DNA of 64,000 nt from Thermococcus sp. AM4 (GTDB taxonomy: Archaea; Methanobacteriota_B; Thermococci; Thermococcales; Thermococcaceae), in NCBI RefSeq assembly GCF_000151205.2, contig NC_016051.1, positions 744,001 to 808,000 of the forward strand, read 5' to 3'. Below are positions 43,792-51,627 of the stretch, piece after piece. Within the stretch, counting starts at the first letter, position 1; every line of letters begins with the position of its first letter. The notes beneath the pieces are model-generated. The model was not told the DNA's origin. It ran no database searches and saw nothing but the letters and a program-made list of their open reading frames with translations. A program made the translations under genes and the position numbers.

Positions 43792-44008
43792 GCCCCCGCG
43801 CGAGGACCCCGGGGAGAATGAACCGGGGGGCGATGCGGGGGCCACAGCCCGGTCTCAGCGAGGTCCCCGCGGGAGGGCCTTCCGCGTCCCGGAGCACGAT
43901 GACCGCGGGAAACCCAGACCGGGCACAATTCTCGGCCCGCCTGGGTTAGCCCGTCCAATTCTGCCGTCCGGCTGAGATGAGGGCGGGAGTTACGGGCGGG
44001 CCACACTC
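43792..44008 (+). ncRNA. Three-hairpin H/ACA-box guide RNA (predicted)
   Basis: A very GC-rich non-coding block with three consecutive hairpins, each ending directly before ACA. Hairpin 1: GCCCCCGC (43792) pairs with GCGGGGGC (43835), with an upper stem CCCCGG/CCGGGG and ACA at 43844. Hairpin 2: GCCCGGTCT (43847) pairs with AGACCGGGC (43916), upper stem CCCGCGG/CCGCGGG, and ACA at 43925. Hairpin 3: GGCCCGCC (43934) pairs with GGCGGGCC (43995), and ACA at 44003. Unpaired pockets separate lower and upper stems. AATGA or GATGA near the upper stems fits the K-loop/K-turn bound by L7Ae. This is the layout of archaeal pseudouridylation guide RNAs. Target sites were not assigned. Confidence 0.78.
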
Positions 44009-44095
44009 TTGAATTACTCCAAAGAAATTCACAGAGAGCTATTCTCTGCCGGTTCTACTCAGAAACCTAGAAAAGGATCAAAAAGTGGAGGGAAA

Positions 44096-44299
44096 TCACT
44101 CGAGAACCTCGAGGATCTTGGCCTTGATGATGCCCTTACCACCGGTCGGCTCGACGAGGGTTGCACCGCAGACGAGGCAGCGGACCTTGGTGGCCGGGTG
44201 GCTGAAGACTATCTGCTCGTTGCCGCAGTCAATGCACTTGACGCGGAGGAACCTGCTCCTCGGCATCGGGATGAGGTTCTTCGGGAGCGCCATGTTCAC
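44096..44299 (-). CDS. rps27e: 30S ribosomal protein S27e
   Basis: 67 residues, complete. The C4 zinc ribbon is visible as [10 protein letters not shown] and [10 protein letters not shown]. The sequence [11 protein letters not shown] and the end [15 protein letters not shown] are typical of archaeal S27e. It overlaps the L44e gene by 4 nt, the usual archaeal pair. Confidence 0.97.
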   Translation of the reverse strand: MNMALPKNLIPMPRSRFLRVKCIDCGNEQIVFSHPATKVRCLVCGATLVEPTGGKGIIKAKILEVLE

Positions 44300-44580
44300 A
44301 CCTCCACCAGCTCGAACTTCTTAACGCGGAAGCCCTTTCCTCTGGTGTGGGCCTTGCCGCAGACGGTGCAGCGGAAGCGGAGGTCGAGCTTCTTGACCGG
44401 CTTCTCCCTGCCAGCGGGGTTCGGCCTCGGGAAACCGCGGTAACCCTTGAGGATTCTTCTAAACCTCCTCTGGCCCTGGCTGAGCTCGCTCCTCGGCCTC
44501 TTCTTGACCTTCTCTACCTTGTGGATGGTGTGCTTCTTACAGTACGGGCAGTAGGTTCTTATCTTCTTTGGATACTTCAT
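44296..44580 (-). CDS. rpl44e: 50S ribosomal protein L44e
   Basis: 94 residues from the ATG at 44580 (GAGGTGAGTGG upstream). Zinc-binding CPYCKKHT and [15 protein letters not shown], and the basic centre [18 protein letters not shown], identify L44e. It is first in a two-gene unit with S27e. A TATA-like CTTTTTAAAGC at about 44674-44684 would give a leader of about 75 nt. Confidence 0.97.
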   Translation of the reverse strand: MKYPKKIRTYCPYCKKHTIHKVEKVKKRPRSELSQGQRRFRRILKGYRGFPRPNPAGREKPVKKLDLRFRCTVCGKAHTRGKGFRVKKFELVEV

Positions 44581-44744
44581 CCCACTCACCTCCAGAGGGA
44601 GCCCGGTGGGTTCCTCCTCGGATACCCCCGAGCCATGAGGCGTGATAGTGCCTTCGCCTTCGGTTGGGGCGAAGCTTTAAAAAGTTTTGCCGGGGAAAAG
44701 TTTAAGAACAAAAGGTAACTAAAAATCTCGGAGGTGGTTGAAAA

Positions 44745-45338
44745 ATGGTCGGAATCGAGGAGACCATCAGGGAAATCGAGGAGGTTGAGAAGAGGGCCGA
44801 GAAAGAATACAGGTCCATTCTCAAGAAGCTCAAGGACCCCCAGTACGCCGACTTCAGGGTGCTCCTCCTCAGGATGGCCATAGACACGGCCCTTCACAAG
44901 CATCTCGCGGAGGCCCTGAGAAAGGCGTACAAGGAGGCCGTTGAGCTCGTCGACGAGTTTGGCTACACCGACGGCATTGAACTGCCGGAGGACGCCCCGA
45001 GGAGGCAGATGAACGAGGAGATCGTCGTGATACCCGGACTGCCGAGCATAATACTCCCCGGCGGCGAGTTCATGGGTGGAAGGATACCCCCTGAGGAGGC
45101 GCTCAGAGAACTGCTCAACCTCAAGCTTGAGAACGTCGTCATACCCCTTGAGAAGAAGAGGGACATAGTCAAGGTCGTGGATGAGATCCTGAGCCTTGAA
45201 GGCAGAATGAGGGACGGCTACTCCCACCTCGAGAAAAGGGCGATACACCCATTGATAAAGGCGATCGCCGTGGAGAGCAAAAACAACGAAGAACAGCACA
45301 TAAGCGTTCTCCAGAAAATCAAGGAAAGGATGGAGTGA
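44745..45338 (+). CDS. Helical protein, possibly ferritin-like, unknown function
   Basis: 197 residues, mostly helical at both ends (KRAEKEYRSILKKL; RMAIDTALHKHLAEALRKAY; AVESKNNEEQHISVLQKIK) with a central Gly/Pro-rich loop LPGGEFMGGRIPPEE. The E-to-H spacing in TALHKH and NNEEQH recalls ferritin-like diiron helices, but the metal set is incomplete by eye. AGGTGG precedes the ATG. The stop abuts the convergent zinc-ribbon gene. The function is uncertain. Confidence 0.6.
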   Translation: MVGIEETIREIEEVEKRAEKEYRSILKKLKDPQYADFRVLLLRMAIDTALHKHLAEALRKAYKEAVELVDEFGYTDGIELPEDAPRRQMNEEIVVIPGLPSIILPGGEFMGGRIPPEEALRELLNLKLENVVIPLEKKRDIVKVVDEILSLEGRMRDGYSHLEKRAIHPLIKAIAVESKNNEEQHISVLQKIKERME

Positions 45339-45665
45339 TCATCCTTTCATCTTTTTGTCCCAGTTCTCGAGCATCCTGTCCAGAGCTAAGAGGCTGTTCA
45401 GTCTGAGGCGGACGCGCTTGTTCTCCCAGTCTATCGAGCCCTTGAACTCGTTTAGGAGCTCAAAGACCTTCTCGGCCTCCTCCCTCGGCAGGTACTTGCC
45501 GTAGAACTCCTCACCGCAGTGGGGGCACTTGAAGGCGAACTCCTCGATGGCCTTCAGGAACCTCTCGCGGTCCTTCAGCGTTTCCTCGGCGTTCTCAAGG
45601 CTCAGCATCTGCTCAACCAGCTCCCCCCAGTCGAGGGGCTTTCCGCACAGCGGGCACTTCGCCAT
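45339..45665 (-). CDS. Zinc-ribbon protein of unknown function
   Basis: 108 residues with two CxxC pairs: CPLCGKPLDWGEL near the N-terminus and CPHCGEEFYGKYL near residue 47, together able to bind one zinc. The rest is helical and charged. Its translation start follows the DHH gene stop within a few nucleotides, so the two are co-expressed. Not otherwise recognised. Confidence 0.65.
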   Translation of the reverse strand: MAKCPLCGKPLDWGELVEQMLSLENAEETLKDRERFLKAIEEFAFKCPHCGEEFYGKYLPREEAEKVFELLNEFKGSIDWENKRVRLRLNSLLALDRMLENWDKKMKG

Positions 45666-45670
45666 CTCAA

Positions 45671-46654
45671 TCACCCGTTCTCCCTGAGGAAGTTCTCAAT
45701 CTCCTTGAGGATTAGCTTTATGGCCTTATCAAGGTTGGCCTTTCCGTTCGCTCCTGCGGCCCCGGCGTGGCCACCGCCAGAGCCTTCAATAACGGGCCCC
45801 ACCTTCTCCATGATTTTTCCGAGGTGGAGGCCCTTCTTAACGAGGCTCTCTTTGGCCCTTGCAGAAATCCTAACGCCCTTCTTCTCGCTCCCGACTATCG
45901 CGATATCTGCCCCAAGCTGGAGGAAGACCTTGCAGGCGTAGGATTCGTAGGCCGAGACCTTCGAGACGGCGATGATGTACTTCCTGAACTTCATGATTTC
46001 GAGCCTCTGGCAGGCCTTTAAAACCGCCATCCTCCGGGCGTTGTCGGTGTTTTCGTCGCTGGCAGGGGCAACGAGGGAAAATACCTCCCCCATCTGGAGC
46101 GGAAACCTCTCCAGTATCTCGCTCACCGCTTTGAAGGTCTTCGCGTTGGCAAAGCGAAAGTTGGCCGTGTCGGTAACGATTCCCGCCAAAAGGGCTCTCG
46201 CGCTTTCCTCGTCGGCAAAGCCGAGGTACTTGAACAGCTCCCACACGATTTCAGCTGTTGATGTCCTTGAGGAGTCAACGACCGCTATATCTGCTTTAAT
46301 CGGCCTCTCCTTCTCCACGTGGTGGTCAATCAGGATTACCGTCTTCCCCTTCGGAATCTCAATCGGTTCGAGCTGTTCGAGGGAGGAGGTATCGAAGATT
46401 ACGACAACGTCCTCCTCAACGGTCGGGTTTTTCTCAACGGGAACGGGCGAGAGCGTCAAAAGCCGTTTCGCGTAGGAGGAAACGCTCTGGGCAACGCCTA
46501 TTCTAACCATCTCAACGCCGATAAACCTGAGGTAGCGGGCGAAGGCTATCGCCGAGCCGAGGGAATCGGGGTCGGCGTTGTGGTGGCAGAGGAGGAGGTA
46601 GGATTTGTCGCGCGAGCGCTCGAGAAAGCGCTTAAGCTTGAGCTTTCCCTTCAT
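45671..46654 (-). CDS. DHH/DHHA1 phosphoesterase (NrnA-like)
   Basis: 327 residues. DHH motifs are CHHNADPDSLGSA, VVIFDTSS, VILIDHH and GIVTDTANFRF; the DHHA1 motif is EGSGGGHAGAAGA near the C-terminus. The size and order match NrnA-type enzymes that degrade short oligoribonucleotides and/or 3'-phosphoadenosine phosphate with Mn. It overlaps the HEPN gene by 4 nt and the zinc-ribbon gene follows it, so the run from 48067 to 45339 is likely transcribed together. Confidence 0.88.
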   Translation of the reverse strand: MKGKLKLKRFLERSRDKSYLLLCHHNADPDSLGSAIAFARYLRFIGVEMVRIGVAQSVSSYAKRLLTLSPVPVEKNPTVEEDVVVIFDTSSLEQLEPIEIPKGKTVILIDHHVEKERPIKADIAVVDSSRTSTAEIVWELFKYLGFADEESARALLAGIVTDTANFRFANAKTFKAVSEILERFPLQMGEVFSLVAPASDENTDNARRMAVLKACQRLEIMKFRKYIIAVSKVSAYESYACKVFLQLGADIAIVGSEKKGVRISARAKESLVKKGLHLGKIMEKVGPVIEGSGGGHAGAAGANGKANLDKAIKLILKEIENFLRENG

Positions 46655-47034
46655 TTCAGCTCCTCCAATGCTTTTTCTACCCGCTCAATAAAGCGTTCTG
46701 CGTCCTCTATTATGCTTTCGGCCTCCTCTTCACTTGGGCGGTATGTTGGGTCATAGTCAGCTCGCTCCCTACTTGTCTCAGCAAGGGAAAGCGCCTTTGC
46801 ATAGTATTTTTCAACGATACCCATGTTCACGAACTCAAGCCCGAATTTTGCAATAACTCCTCGGTGGCTTTTTGTGACGACCCCTTTAGCACGAAGAAGG
46901 GCACTTGCCGCATAGAACATCGCATAATATGCTCTGCTAATCGCATCTCTGTAAAATCCATTCTCAAGAAGCACTCTTGCCGCTTCAAGGGATTCATGGG
47001 CATCGTTAAGGAGTATTTCGACCTCAGTGGCCAA
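46651..47034 (-). CDS. HEPN domain protein (HepT-like)
   Basis: 127 residues, all helical, with the HEPN core SRAYYAMFYAASALLRAKG and the late ERADYDPTYRPSEEEAE. Together with the overlapping MNT nucleotidyltransferase (11 nt) this is the MNT-HEPN arrangement, in which HEPN is an RNase toxin and MNT neutralises it by adding AMP. The exact R-x4-6-H active site of the toxic subgroup is not obvious here, so RNase activity is uncertain. It lies between DUF3194 and the DHH gene. Confidence 0.85.
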   Translation of the reverse strand: MATEVEILLNDAHESLEAARVLLENGFYRDAISRAYYAMFYAASALLRAKGVVTKSHRGVIAKFGLEFVNMGIVEKYYAKALSLAETSRERADYDPTYRPSEEEAESIIEDAERFIERVEKALEELK

Positions 47035-47347
47035 CCCTAACTCCCTCCCTGCTCACGTTGATGTAAAACGCCGAGTTTATGCCCTTCATGAACTCGAACT
47101 CCTCGACGCTCAGGACTTTGGGGGATACGTAGACGCCGTACTTGAGAAGATAATCAACGACGAGGTCGGCAAGCTTCTTTTGGCTATCCCAAGGGTTTTT
47201 CTTGACAATCACGAGGATATCAACGTCGCTTTCCTCACTGGCCTCTCCCCTCGCGACGGAGCCGAAGAGTATGACTTCGATGACGTTGTCTCCCAGCAGT
47301 CTTCTGACGTCCCTTGCGAAGGCCTCGGCTACTTCCCTGTGTCTCAT
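47024..47347 (-). CDS. MNT-type minimal nucleotidyltransferase (MntA-like)
   Basis: 107 residues. The nucleotidyltransferase signature LFGSVARGEASEESDVDILV (about 27-46) gives GSxxRG and both DxD aspartates. Such MNT proteins AMPylate or bind HEPN partners as antitoxins. It overlaps the start of the HEPN gene by 11 nt. The ATG at 47347 has GGGAG-type sequence upstream. Confidence 0.9.
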   Translation of the reverse strand: MRHREVAEAFARDVRRLLGDNVIEVILFGSVARGEASEESDVDILVIVKKNPWDSQKKLADLVVDYLLKYGVYVSPKVLSVEEFEFMKGINSAFYINVSREGVRVGH

Positions 47348-47380
47348 TCTCCCACCAAGAAGATGTTGTCAAAACTGAAT

Positions 47381-47689
47381 TTAACCCTTACCCGCAATCT
47401 CCCTCAGCTTTCTCTCAACCGCTTCGTAGGCCTTCTCGAGGGCCTCGTCAATCAGCCTCTCGACGTCCACCTTGACGAAGACAGGCACTTCGAGGTAGAC
47501 CTCGATTTCGAGGTTGAGCGTTTCGTCCCGGTTTATCCTCGTGGTTACTTCGATGTCCTTGACGTCGCTCCTGTTGAGGGCGTCGAAGACGTGCTTTATT
47601 ATGACCCTCTGCGCCAGCTCCCCGATTTCGATGAGCTGTTCTTCGCTCAGCTCTGGAAGACCTATGTTGATAACGCCCCTCTGCTCCAT
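47381..47689 (-). CDS. DUF3194 family protein
   Basis: 102 residues. The acidic PELSEEQLIEIGELAQRVII and VEVTT-like DIEVTTRINRDETLNLEIEVYLEVP segments match archaeal DUF3194, a small protein usually encoded next to prefoldin beta, as here. ATG at 47689 with GGTGGTGAG upstream, preferred over the GTG at 47698. The function is unknown; a chaperone link is suggested only by its neighbour. Confidence 0.85.
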   Translation of the reverse strand: MEQRGVINIGLPELSEEQLIEIGELAQRVIIKHVFDALNRSDVKDIEVTTRINRDETLNLEIEVYLEVPVFVKVDVERLIDEALEKAYEAVERKLREIAGKG

Positions 47690-47716
47690 GCTCACCACCG
47701 GGGGAGAAAAGGGAAA

Positions 47717-48067
47717 TCAGCCCGCCGTCGGGCGGAGCGAGCTCTGTATCTTGGCGGTCAGTTCCTTGAGCTTCTCATTGAGCTTCTTCTCCTGCCTCTC
47801 AAGGGCACTGAGGCGGACTTCGAGAGTTTCTACCTTCTCCTTGAGCTCCTCGACGGCCTTGGCCTTGTCGGTCTTGACGATGAGCGTCCCAACGGTCTTG
47901 TAGACGACCGCGTCGTCGGGGAGCTTTTCAATCTCCTCAAGGGCCTTCTTGGCCTCGTTGAGTTCGAGCTGGACTTTCTGCTTCTGCTGAACGAGAAGCT
48001 GAAGCTGCCCCTGGTAGCTCTCAAGCTGGGCCAGCATGGACTGAACCTGTGGCGGAATACCCTGCAT
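47717..48067 (-). CDS. pfdB: Prefoldin beta subunit
   Basis: 116 residues with two coiled-coil arms (PPQVQSMLAQLESYQGQLQL... and RLSALERQEKKLNEKLKELT) around the beta-hairpin DDAVVYKTVGTLIVKTDK, the classic prefoldin beta pattern. Four beta and two alpha subunits form the jellyfish-shaped hexamer that hands unfolded proteins to the thermosome. A TATA-like CTATTTAAAGC at about 48112-48124 precedes it. Confidence 0.96.
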   Translation of the reverse strand: MQGIPPQVQSMLAQLESYQGQLQLLVQQKQKVQLELNEAKKALEEIEKLPDDAVVYKTVGTLIVKTDKAKAVEELKEKVETLEVRLSALERQEKKLNEKLKELTAKIQSSLRPTAG

Positions 48068-48144
48068 GACAACACCTCCGTAATCGTAATGCCGGGTTAG
48101 AATAAGGGCGGGGCTTTAAATAGTTTAGGCCGGAAAAGTTAAAC

Positions 48145-48543
48145 TCAAGCCGGCGGGGAAGCCCCGGAGCCGGACTTCATACTCAGCCGGTAGAGGAGGG
48201 CACCAAGCAGGAGGCCCAGCAGAATTATCCCCGAGACGAAGAACCACACGACCCCATCGTCGCACGTTGTTGGCGTGCAGTTTCTTGTGAGGACGAGATA
48301 CAGGACAACCGACACCAGCATGACCGTCAACACTGAAGTCAGGCCGAACTCGGCGGGGGGCTCACGGGTTCTTCTCAGGAACAGGAACGACGCGAGGGCA
48401 GGCACCGCTATGAGGAGACCAATTTGGAGTAGCTCCTCGATGGGACTGGACCCTTCATCAGAGGGAGGAAGGAGCATTATGGCGGCGATTATGGAGAGGT
48501 AAACGAGGAGAACAAAGAGGAAAGAGGCCAGGGTTCGATTCAT
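48145..48543 (-). CDS. Small membrane protein of unknown function
   Basis: 132 residues with four membrane helices (about 5-25, 38-54, 68-85, 98-120) and a Cys-containing outside loop TRNCTPTTCDD. ATG at 48543 with GGGGTGATTG upstream. It sits between pcc1 and pfdB on the same strand. Not recognised. Confidence 0.7.
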   Translation of the reverse strand: MNRTLASFLFVLLVYLSIIAAIMLLPPSDEGSSPIEELLQIGLLIAVPALASFLFLRRTREPPAEFGLTSVLTVMLVSVVLYLVLTRNCTPTTCDDGVVWFFVSGIILLGLLLGALLYRLSMKSGSGASPPA

Positions 48544-48661
48544 CAACAATCACCCCTCTGGATTAGTGTGTTCCATTCACTTTTGTTATGTAGATCCCCG
48601 GTTATAAGCTTTACCACTTCTTGTTATTAATTTCCAGAGGACGTGTGAGAATCACACAAAA

Positions 48662-48934
48662 TCAGAGCTCAAGGGAATCCATCGCGACCTTAATCCATCT
48701 CAAATATGAGTTCAGCGTTCCCCGTAATGCCGAGTTGTCTTTGGCCAAAAAGCGGATTACGATTTTCCTCCCGTCGAGAAGGAAATCAATCCTGCTCCGC
48801 CTGTAGGGGACGGTCTTGTGCTCGTAGAGAACGCTCTCGTAGACAACTCTGGCCGTTTCCTCGTCGGGAAAGGCGAGCTCAATCACTCCCTCGATTGGCC
48901 AGACTTCCTCAGAAGAGCTTCCTTGTAGTCCCAT
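48662..48934 (-). CDS. pcc1: KEOPS complex subunit Pcc1
   Basis: 90 residues. VIELAFPDEETARVVYESVL, the loop VPYRRSRIDFLLDG and SALRGTLNSYLRWIKVAMD match archaeal Pcc1. Pcc1 dimerises and bridges Kae1 in the KEOPS complex that makes t6A37 in tRNA. The ATG at 48934 has GGCGGAG upstream and lies inside the end of the Brix gene (52-nt overlap). A GTG at 48889 overlapping the Brix stop is an alternative that would shorten the N-terminus by 15 residues. Confidence 0.88.
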   Translation of the reverse strand: MGLQGSSSEEVWPIEGVIELAFPDEETARVVYESVLYEHKTVPYRRSRIDFLLDGRKIVIRFLAKDNSALRGTLNSYLRWIKVAMDSLEL

Positions 48935-49518
48935 CTCCGCCCGTCCTCCATAATCCAGATTTTCACGAGGATTAAAGGCCCTACCGGCCGGTCCTTTGTG
49001 ACGTCGAAGCGGTAGAAGTTGACGGCCATTCCCCTGGGATAGTTCTCGATTACGCCGATTACGTCCGTGTTGTTCTTGTCCGCGATAGTCTGGAGACTCT
49101 TGTTACCGCGCGGGACGAACTTTCCGCCGGTGAGCTCGGCGAAGGCCTGGGCGAAGGCTGTGTGGTCTATGCCAACGCGCTTGGCGGTGGTTACAACGAA
49201 GGGCATCTCCTCGCGGATTGGCCTGATGTCCCTAAAACCGATTTCACGCTGGAGCTTAATGCCGTGGAGGTAGAGGTAGCCAAGGTAGCCCCAGTCGTCG
49301 GGGTCAACCTTGATGAAGGTCATCTTGAGCGGGTTGCCCTTCCAGACGTTGATTATCAAGAGCCTCTCGTAGTTCCTGTCGTAGGCCTCCATGAGCAGGT
49401 CCTGGATGGTCTTCTTTCCCCTGGTCAGGTAGAGCGAGTTGGGGAAGACCTTCTCCAGGTCGTGGCCGAAGCTCCTCGTCCTCCTCGTCGGTCTGTGGGA
49501 AGTCGTTATCAGCATCAT
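48883..49518 (-). CDS. Brix domain (Imp4-like) ribosome biogenesis protein
   Basis: 211 residues. TTSHRPTRRTRSFGHDLEKVFPNS at the N-terminus, GKKTIQDLLMEAYDRNYERLLII and FVVTTAKRVG match the archaeal Brix family related to Imp4/Rpf1/Rpf2, which bind rRNA during ribosome assembly. A TATA-like TTTTTAAC at about 49540-49548 lies about 25 nt upstream, so the mRNA is nearly leaderless. It overlaps pcc1, a common archaeal neighbour. Confidence 0.9.
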   Translation of the reverse strand: MMLITTSHRPTRRTRSFGHDLEKVFPNSLYLTRGKKTIQDLLMEAYDRNYERLLIINVWKGNPLKMTFIKVDPDDWGYLGYLYLHGIKLQREIGFRDIRPIREEMPFVVTTAKRVGIDHTAFAQAFAELTGGKFVPRGNKSLQTIADKNNTDVIGVIENYPRGMAVNFYRFDVTKDRPVGPLILVKIWIMEDGRRWDYKEALLRKSGQSRE

Positions 49519-49543
49519 GGCATTTCTTAGCTCTGGTGCAGGG

Positions 49544-50413
49544 TTAAAAACCTTTTCCCGAGCCGGTTCTAATTTTCTCGAGAGCCGTTCTGGCTTTCCT
49601 CTCGAAGTCCTCCTTGTCCTGGTACTCCCAGTAGTGCTCGGAACTTGGAAATTCTCCGGCCTTGACCTCGCGGTTGTACTGACTCAGGGCCTCCATTATA
49701 ACCTTCCCCAGCTCGGCGTAGCGCTTGGCGAAGGGAGGCGAGCTTTCGTAAATTCCAAGGAGGTCGTGCCAGACCAGAACCTGACCGTCAACGTACGGAC
49801 CCGCCCCGATTCCTATCGTCGGTATCGAGACTTCCTCAGTTACGAGCTTCGCGACATCAGCTAAAACGAACTCCAGAACGACCGCGAAGGCTCCGGCTCG
49901 TTCCAAGGCTTTCGCGTCGCGCAGGATTTCCTCGATTTCCTCCTCCGTCTCGCCCGTGATTCTGTAGCCACCGAGCCTTAGATAGCGCTGGGGAGTTAAA
50001 CCAGTGTGCCCCATAACCGGAATTCCCATTCTAACGAGCTTCCTGACGAGCTTCTCGTGGTCGGCACCGCCTTCAATCTTCACAGCATCGGCTCCGGCCT
50101 GAATAAGCCGAACGGCGTTCTTAACGCCCTCCTCGATGCTGACTTCGTAGCTGGAGAAGGGCATATCCGCTAAAACGAGCGCCCGCTTAACGGCCCTTGC
50201 AACGGCCCTCGTGTGGAATACCATCTGCTCCATCGTCACGTTGAGCGTGTTGTTATCGCCGTAAACGACCATGCCAAGGGAATCGCCAACGAAGACGATG
50301 TCAATTCCCGCTTTATCGGCCAGGAGCGCCGAGGGATAATCGTATGCCGTCACCATCGTGATTTTCTCCTTCCCCTTCATCTCGCGGATTTTCTTCGGCG
50401 TTACCTCCCTCAT
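49544..50413 (-). CDS. panB: 3-methyl-2-oxobutanoate hydroxymethyltransferase
   Basis: 289 residues. [39 protein letters not shown] with the Mg-binding Asp residues, [16 protein letters not shown] and [21 protein letters not shown] are diagnostic PanB motifs. The enzyme adds a one-carbon unit to 2-oxoisovalerate, the first step toward pantoate and coenzyme A. GGGAGGTAAC lies just after the promoter-side ATG region; divergent from the VapBC-like genes. Confidence 0.96.
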   Translation of the reverse strand: MREVTPKKIREMKGKEKITMVTAYDYPSALLADKAGIDIVFVGDSLGMVVYGDNNTLNVTMEQMVFHTRAVARAVKRALVLADMPFSSYEVSIEEGVKNAVRLIQAGADAVKIEGGADHEKLVRKLVRMGIPVMGHTGLTPQRYLRLGGYRITGETEEEIEEILRDAKALERAGAFAVVLEFVLADVAKLVTEEVSIPTIGIGAGPYVDGQVLVWHDLLGIYESSPPFAKRYAELGKVIMEALSQYNREVKAGEFPSSEHYWEYQDKEDFERKARTALEKIRTGSGKGF

Positions 50414-50462
50414 GCCACCACCGGCTTCGTTTCGACGGCGGTCTAATTAACGGTTTCGATAG

Positions 50463-50489
50463 GGTTATATACCAACGTCGGTAATTACC
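50463..50489 (+). promoter_or_regulatory. TATA element and palindrome before the VapBC-like genes
   Basis: GGTTATATACC (50463-50473), a TATA box with mirrored ends, is followed by the perfect palindrome GGTAATTACC (50480-50489) at the expected transcription start. Ribbon-helix-helix antitoxins bind such sites, so autoregulation is likely. Confidence 0.5.
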
Positions 50490-50502
50490 TACAGGTGGTA
50501 GC

Positions 50503-50760
50503 ATGGGCAGGGTAAAGACGAGCGTTTACGTTGACGAGGAGCTGTGGAGAGAATTTAAAGAGCTGGCCCTTCGGGAGGGAAGTGAAGTTAGCAAACTGCT
50601 GGAAGAGGCAATAAGGAACTACATAGTCAGGGAGCTGATAAACGTTGACGACTCGGACATCCCAATATGGTTCGAGCCGGTTAAAGTTAGGGGAAAGCCA
50701 GCATCAGAGATAGTGAGGGAGATGAGGGATGAACGGGAGAAAAGCCTACTTGGACAGTAG
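50503..50760 (+). CDS. Ribbon-helix-helix antitoxin (VapB-like)
   Basis: 85 residues. The N-terminal ribbon RVKTSVYVDEELWREFKELAL and helix SEVSKLLEEAIRNYIV make a ribbon-helix-helix DNA-binding domain, and the acidic/basic C-terminus would wrap the toxin. It overlaps the PIN gene by 32 nt. GGTGGTAGC precedes the ATG. Confidence 0.85.
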   Translation: MGRVKTSVYVDEELWREFKELALREGSEVSKLLEEAIRNYIVRELINVDDSDIPIWFEPVKVRGKPASEIVREMRDEREKSLLGQ

Positions 50761-51193
50761 CGCACTCATCAAGCGCTACGTGGACGAGAATGGGAGTGAG
50801 GTCGTCAAGGAGCTATACAAGAAAGCCTACAGCGGGGAAGTCAAGCTTGTAACGAGTCTCTGGAATGTGGGAGAAGCACTCGGAGTCTTTGACAGAAAAA
50901 AGCGAAGAGGCGAGCTTGATGAGAAAACTCACGACTTCGTAAGGAGAGCCCTCCTTGCGGACATTAAACGACTCTCAACCCTTGGTGTTCTCGAACTCGT
51001 ACCCGTCCATTCCATGCTCCTCGCCGATGCGTGGGAGTTGATTGAGGGGTATCACATTTATCAGGCAGACGCCTTGCAGATAGTTTCGGCGAAGTACGTT
51101 GGAGCCGATGCCTTTTACACCGCAGATAAGAGGCTTCACGATGTGGCCCTTAAAGAGGGCCTGAACTCAATCCTCCTGGGGGTGAGAGAATGA
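50729..51193 (+). CDS. PIN domain RNase toxin (VapC-like)
   Basis: 154 residues. PIN acidic residues are visible in [14 protein letters not shown] (first Asp), NVGEALGVF (Glu), [12 protein letters not shown] (Asp) and [12 protein letters not shown] (Asp), giving a complete Mg-binding set. VapC toxins cleave tRNA or rRNA. The overlap with the ribbon-helix-helix gene supports a toxin-antitoxin pair. Its stop overlaps the archease ATG (51190) by 4 nt, which couples a toxin gene to the following RNA-processing operon. Confidence 0.88.
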   Translation: MNGRKAYLDSSALIKRYVDENGSEVVKELYKKAYSGEVKLVTSLWNVGEALGVFDRKKRRGELDEKTHDFVRRALLADIKRLSTLGVLELVPVHSMLLADAWELIEGYHIYQADALQIVSAKYVGADAFYTADKRLHDVALKEGLNSILLGVRE

Positions 51194-51618
51194 GAACCTG
51201 GGAGCACTACGAGCACACGGCAGACATAGGCGTTCGCGGTTACGGCTCAACTCTGGAGGAGGCCTTCGAGGCGGTCGCGCTGGGTCTCTTCGACGTGATG
51301 GTGGACGTGAGGAAGGTCGAGCCGAGGGAGTGTCGCGAGGTTGAGGTGGAAGAAGAGGACCTGGAGGCGCTCCTGTACAGCTTCCTTGAGGAACTCCTGG
51401 TGCTCCACGACATGGAGGGGCTGGTCTTCGGCGACGTCAGGGTCAGGATAGAGAAGACAGAGAACGGCTACCGCCTCAAAGCGAAGGCCTGTGGAGAGGT
51501 CCTCGACTACGAGAAGCACGAGCCGAAGGAGGAAGTCAAGGCGATAACCTACCACGACATGAGGATTGAGAAGCTCCCCGACGGGAGATGGATGGCGCAG
51601 TTCGTCCCCGACCTGTGA
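51190..51618 (+). CDS. Archease
   Basis: 142 residues. The N-terminal [22 protein letters not shown] with the metal-binding His-x-x-Asp, and the C-terminal [25 protein letters not shown], are archease hallmarks. Archease activates the RNA ligase RtcB by promoting its guanylylation, and in Pyrococcus abyssi it was also shown to sharpen the specificity of the neighbouring tRNA m5C methyltransferase. Both partners are encoded right downstream here. Confidence 0.95.
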   Translation: MRTWEHYEHTADIGVRGYGSTLEEAFEAVALGLFDVMVDVRKVEPRECREVEVEEEDLEALLYSFLEELLVLHDMEGLVFGDVRVRIEKTENGYRLKAKACGEVLDYEKHEPKEEVKAITYHDMRIEKLPDGRWMAQFVPDL

Positions 51619-51627
51619 GGTGATTGG

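Noticed and set aside
43792-44008. RNase P RNA or SRP RNA
   Set aside because: The conserved GAGGAAAGTCC and ACAGAA elements of RNase P RNA and the SRP helix 8 signature are absent; the repeated hairpin-ACA layout fits H/ACA RNA better.
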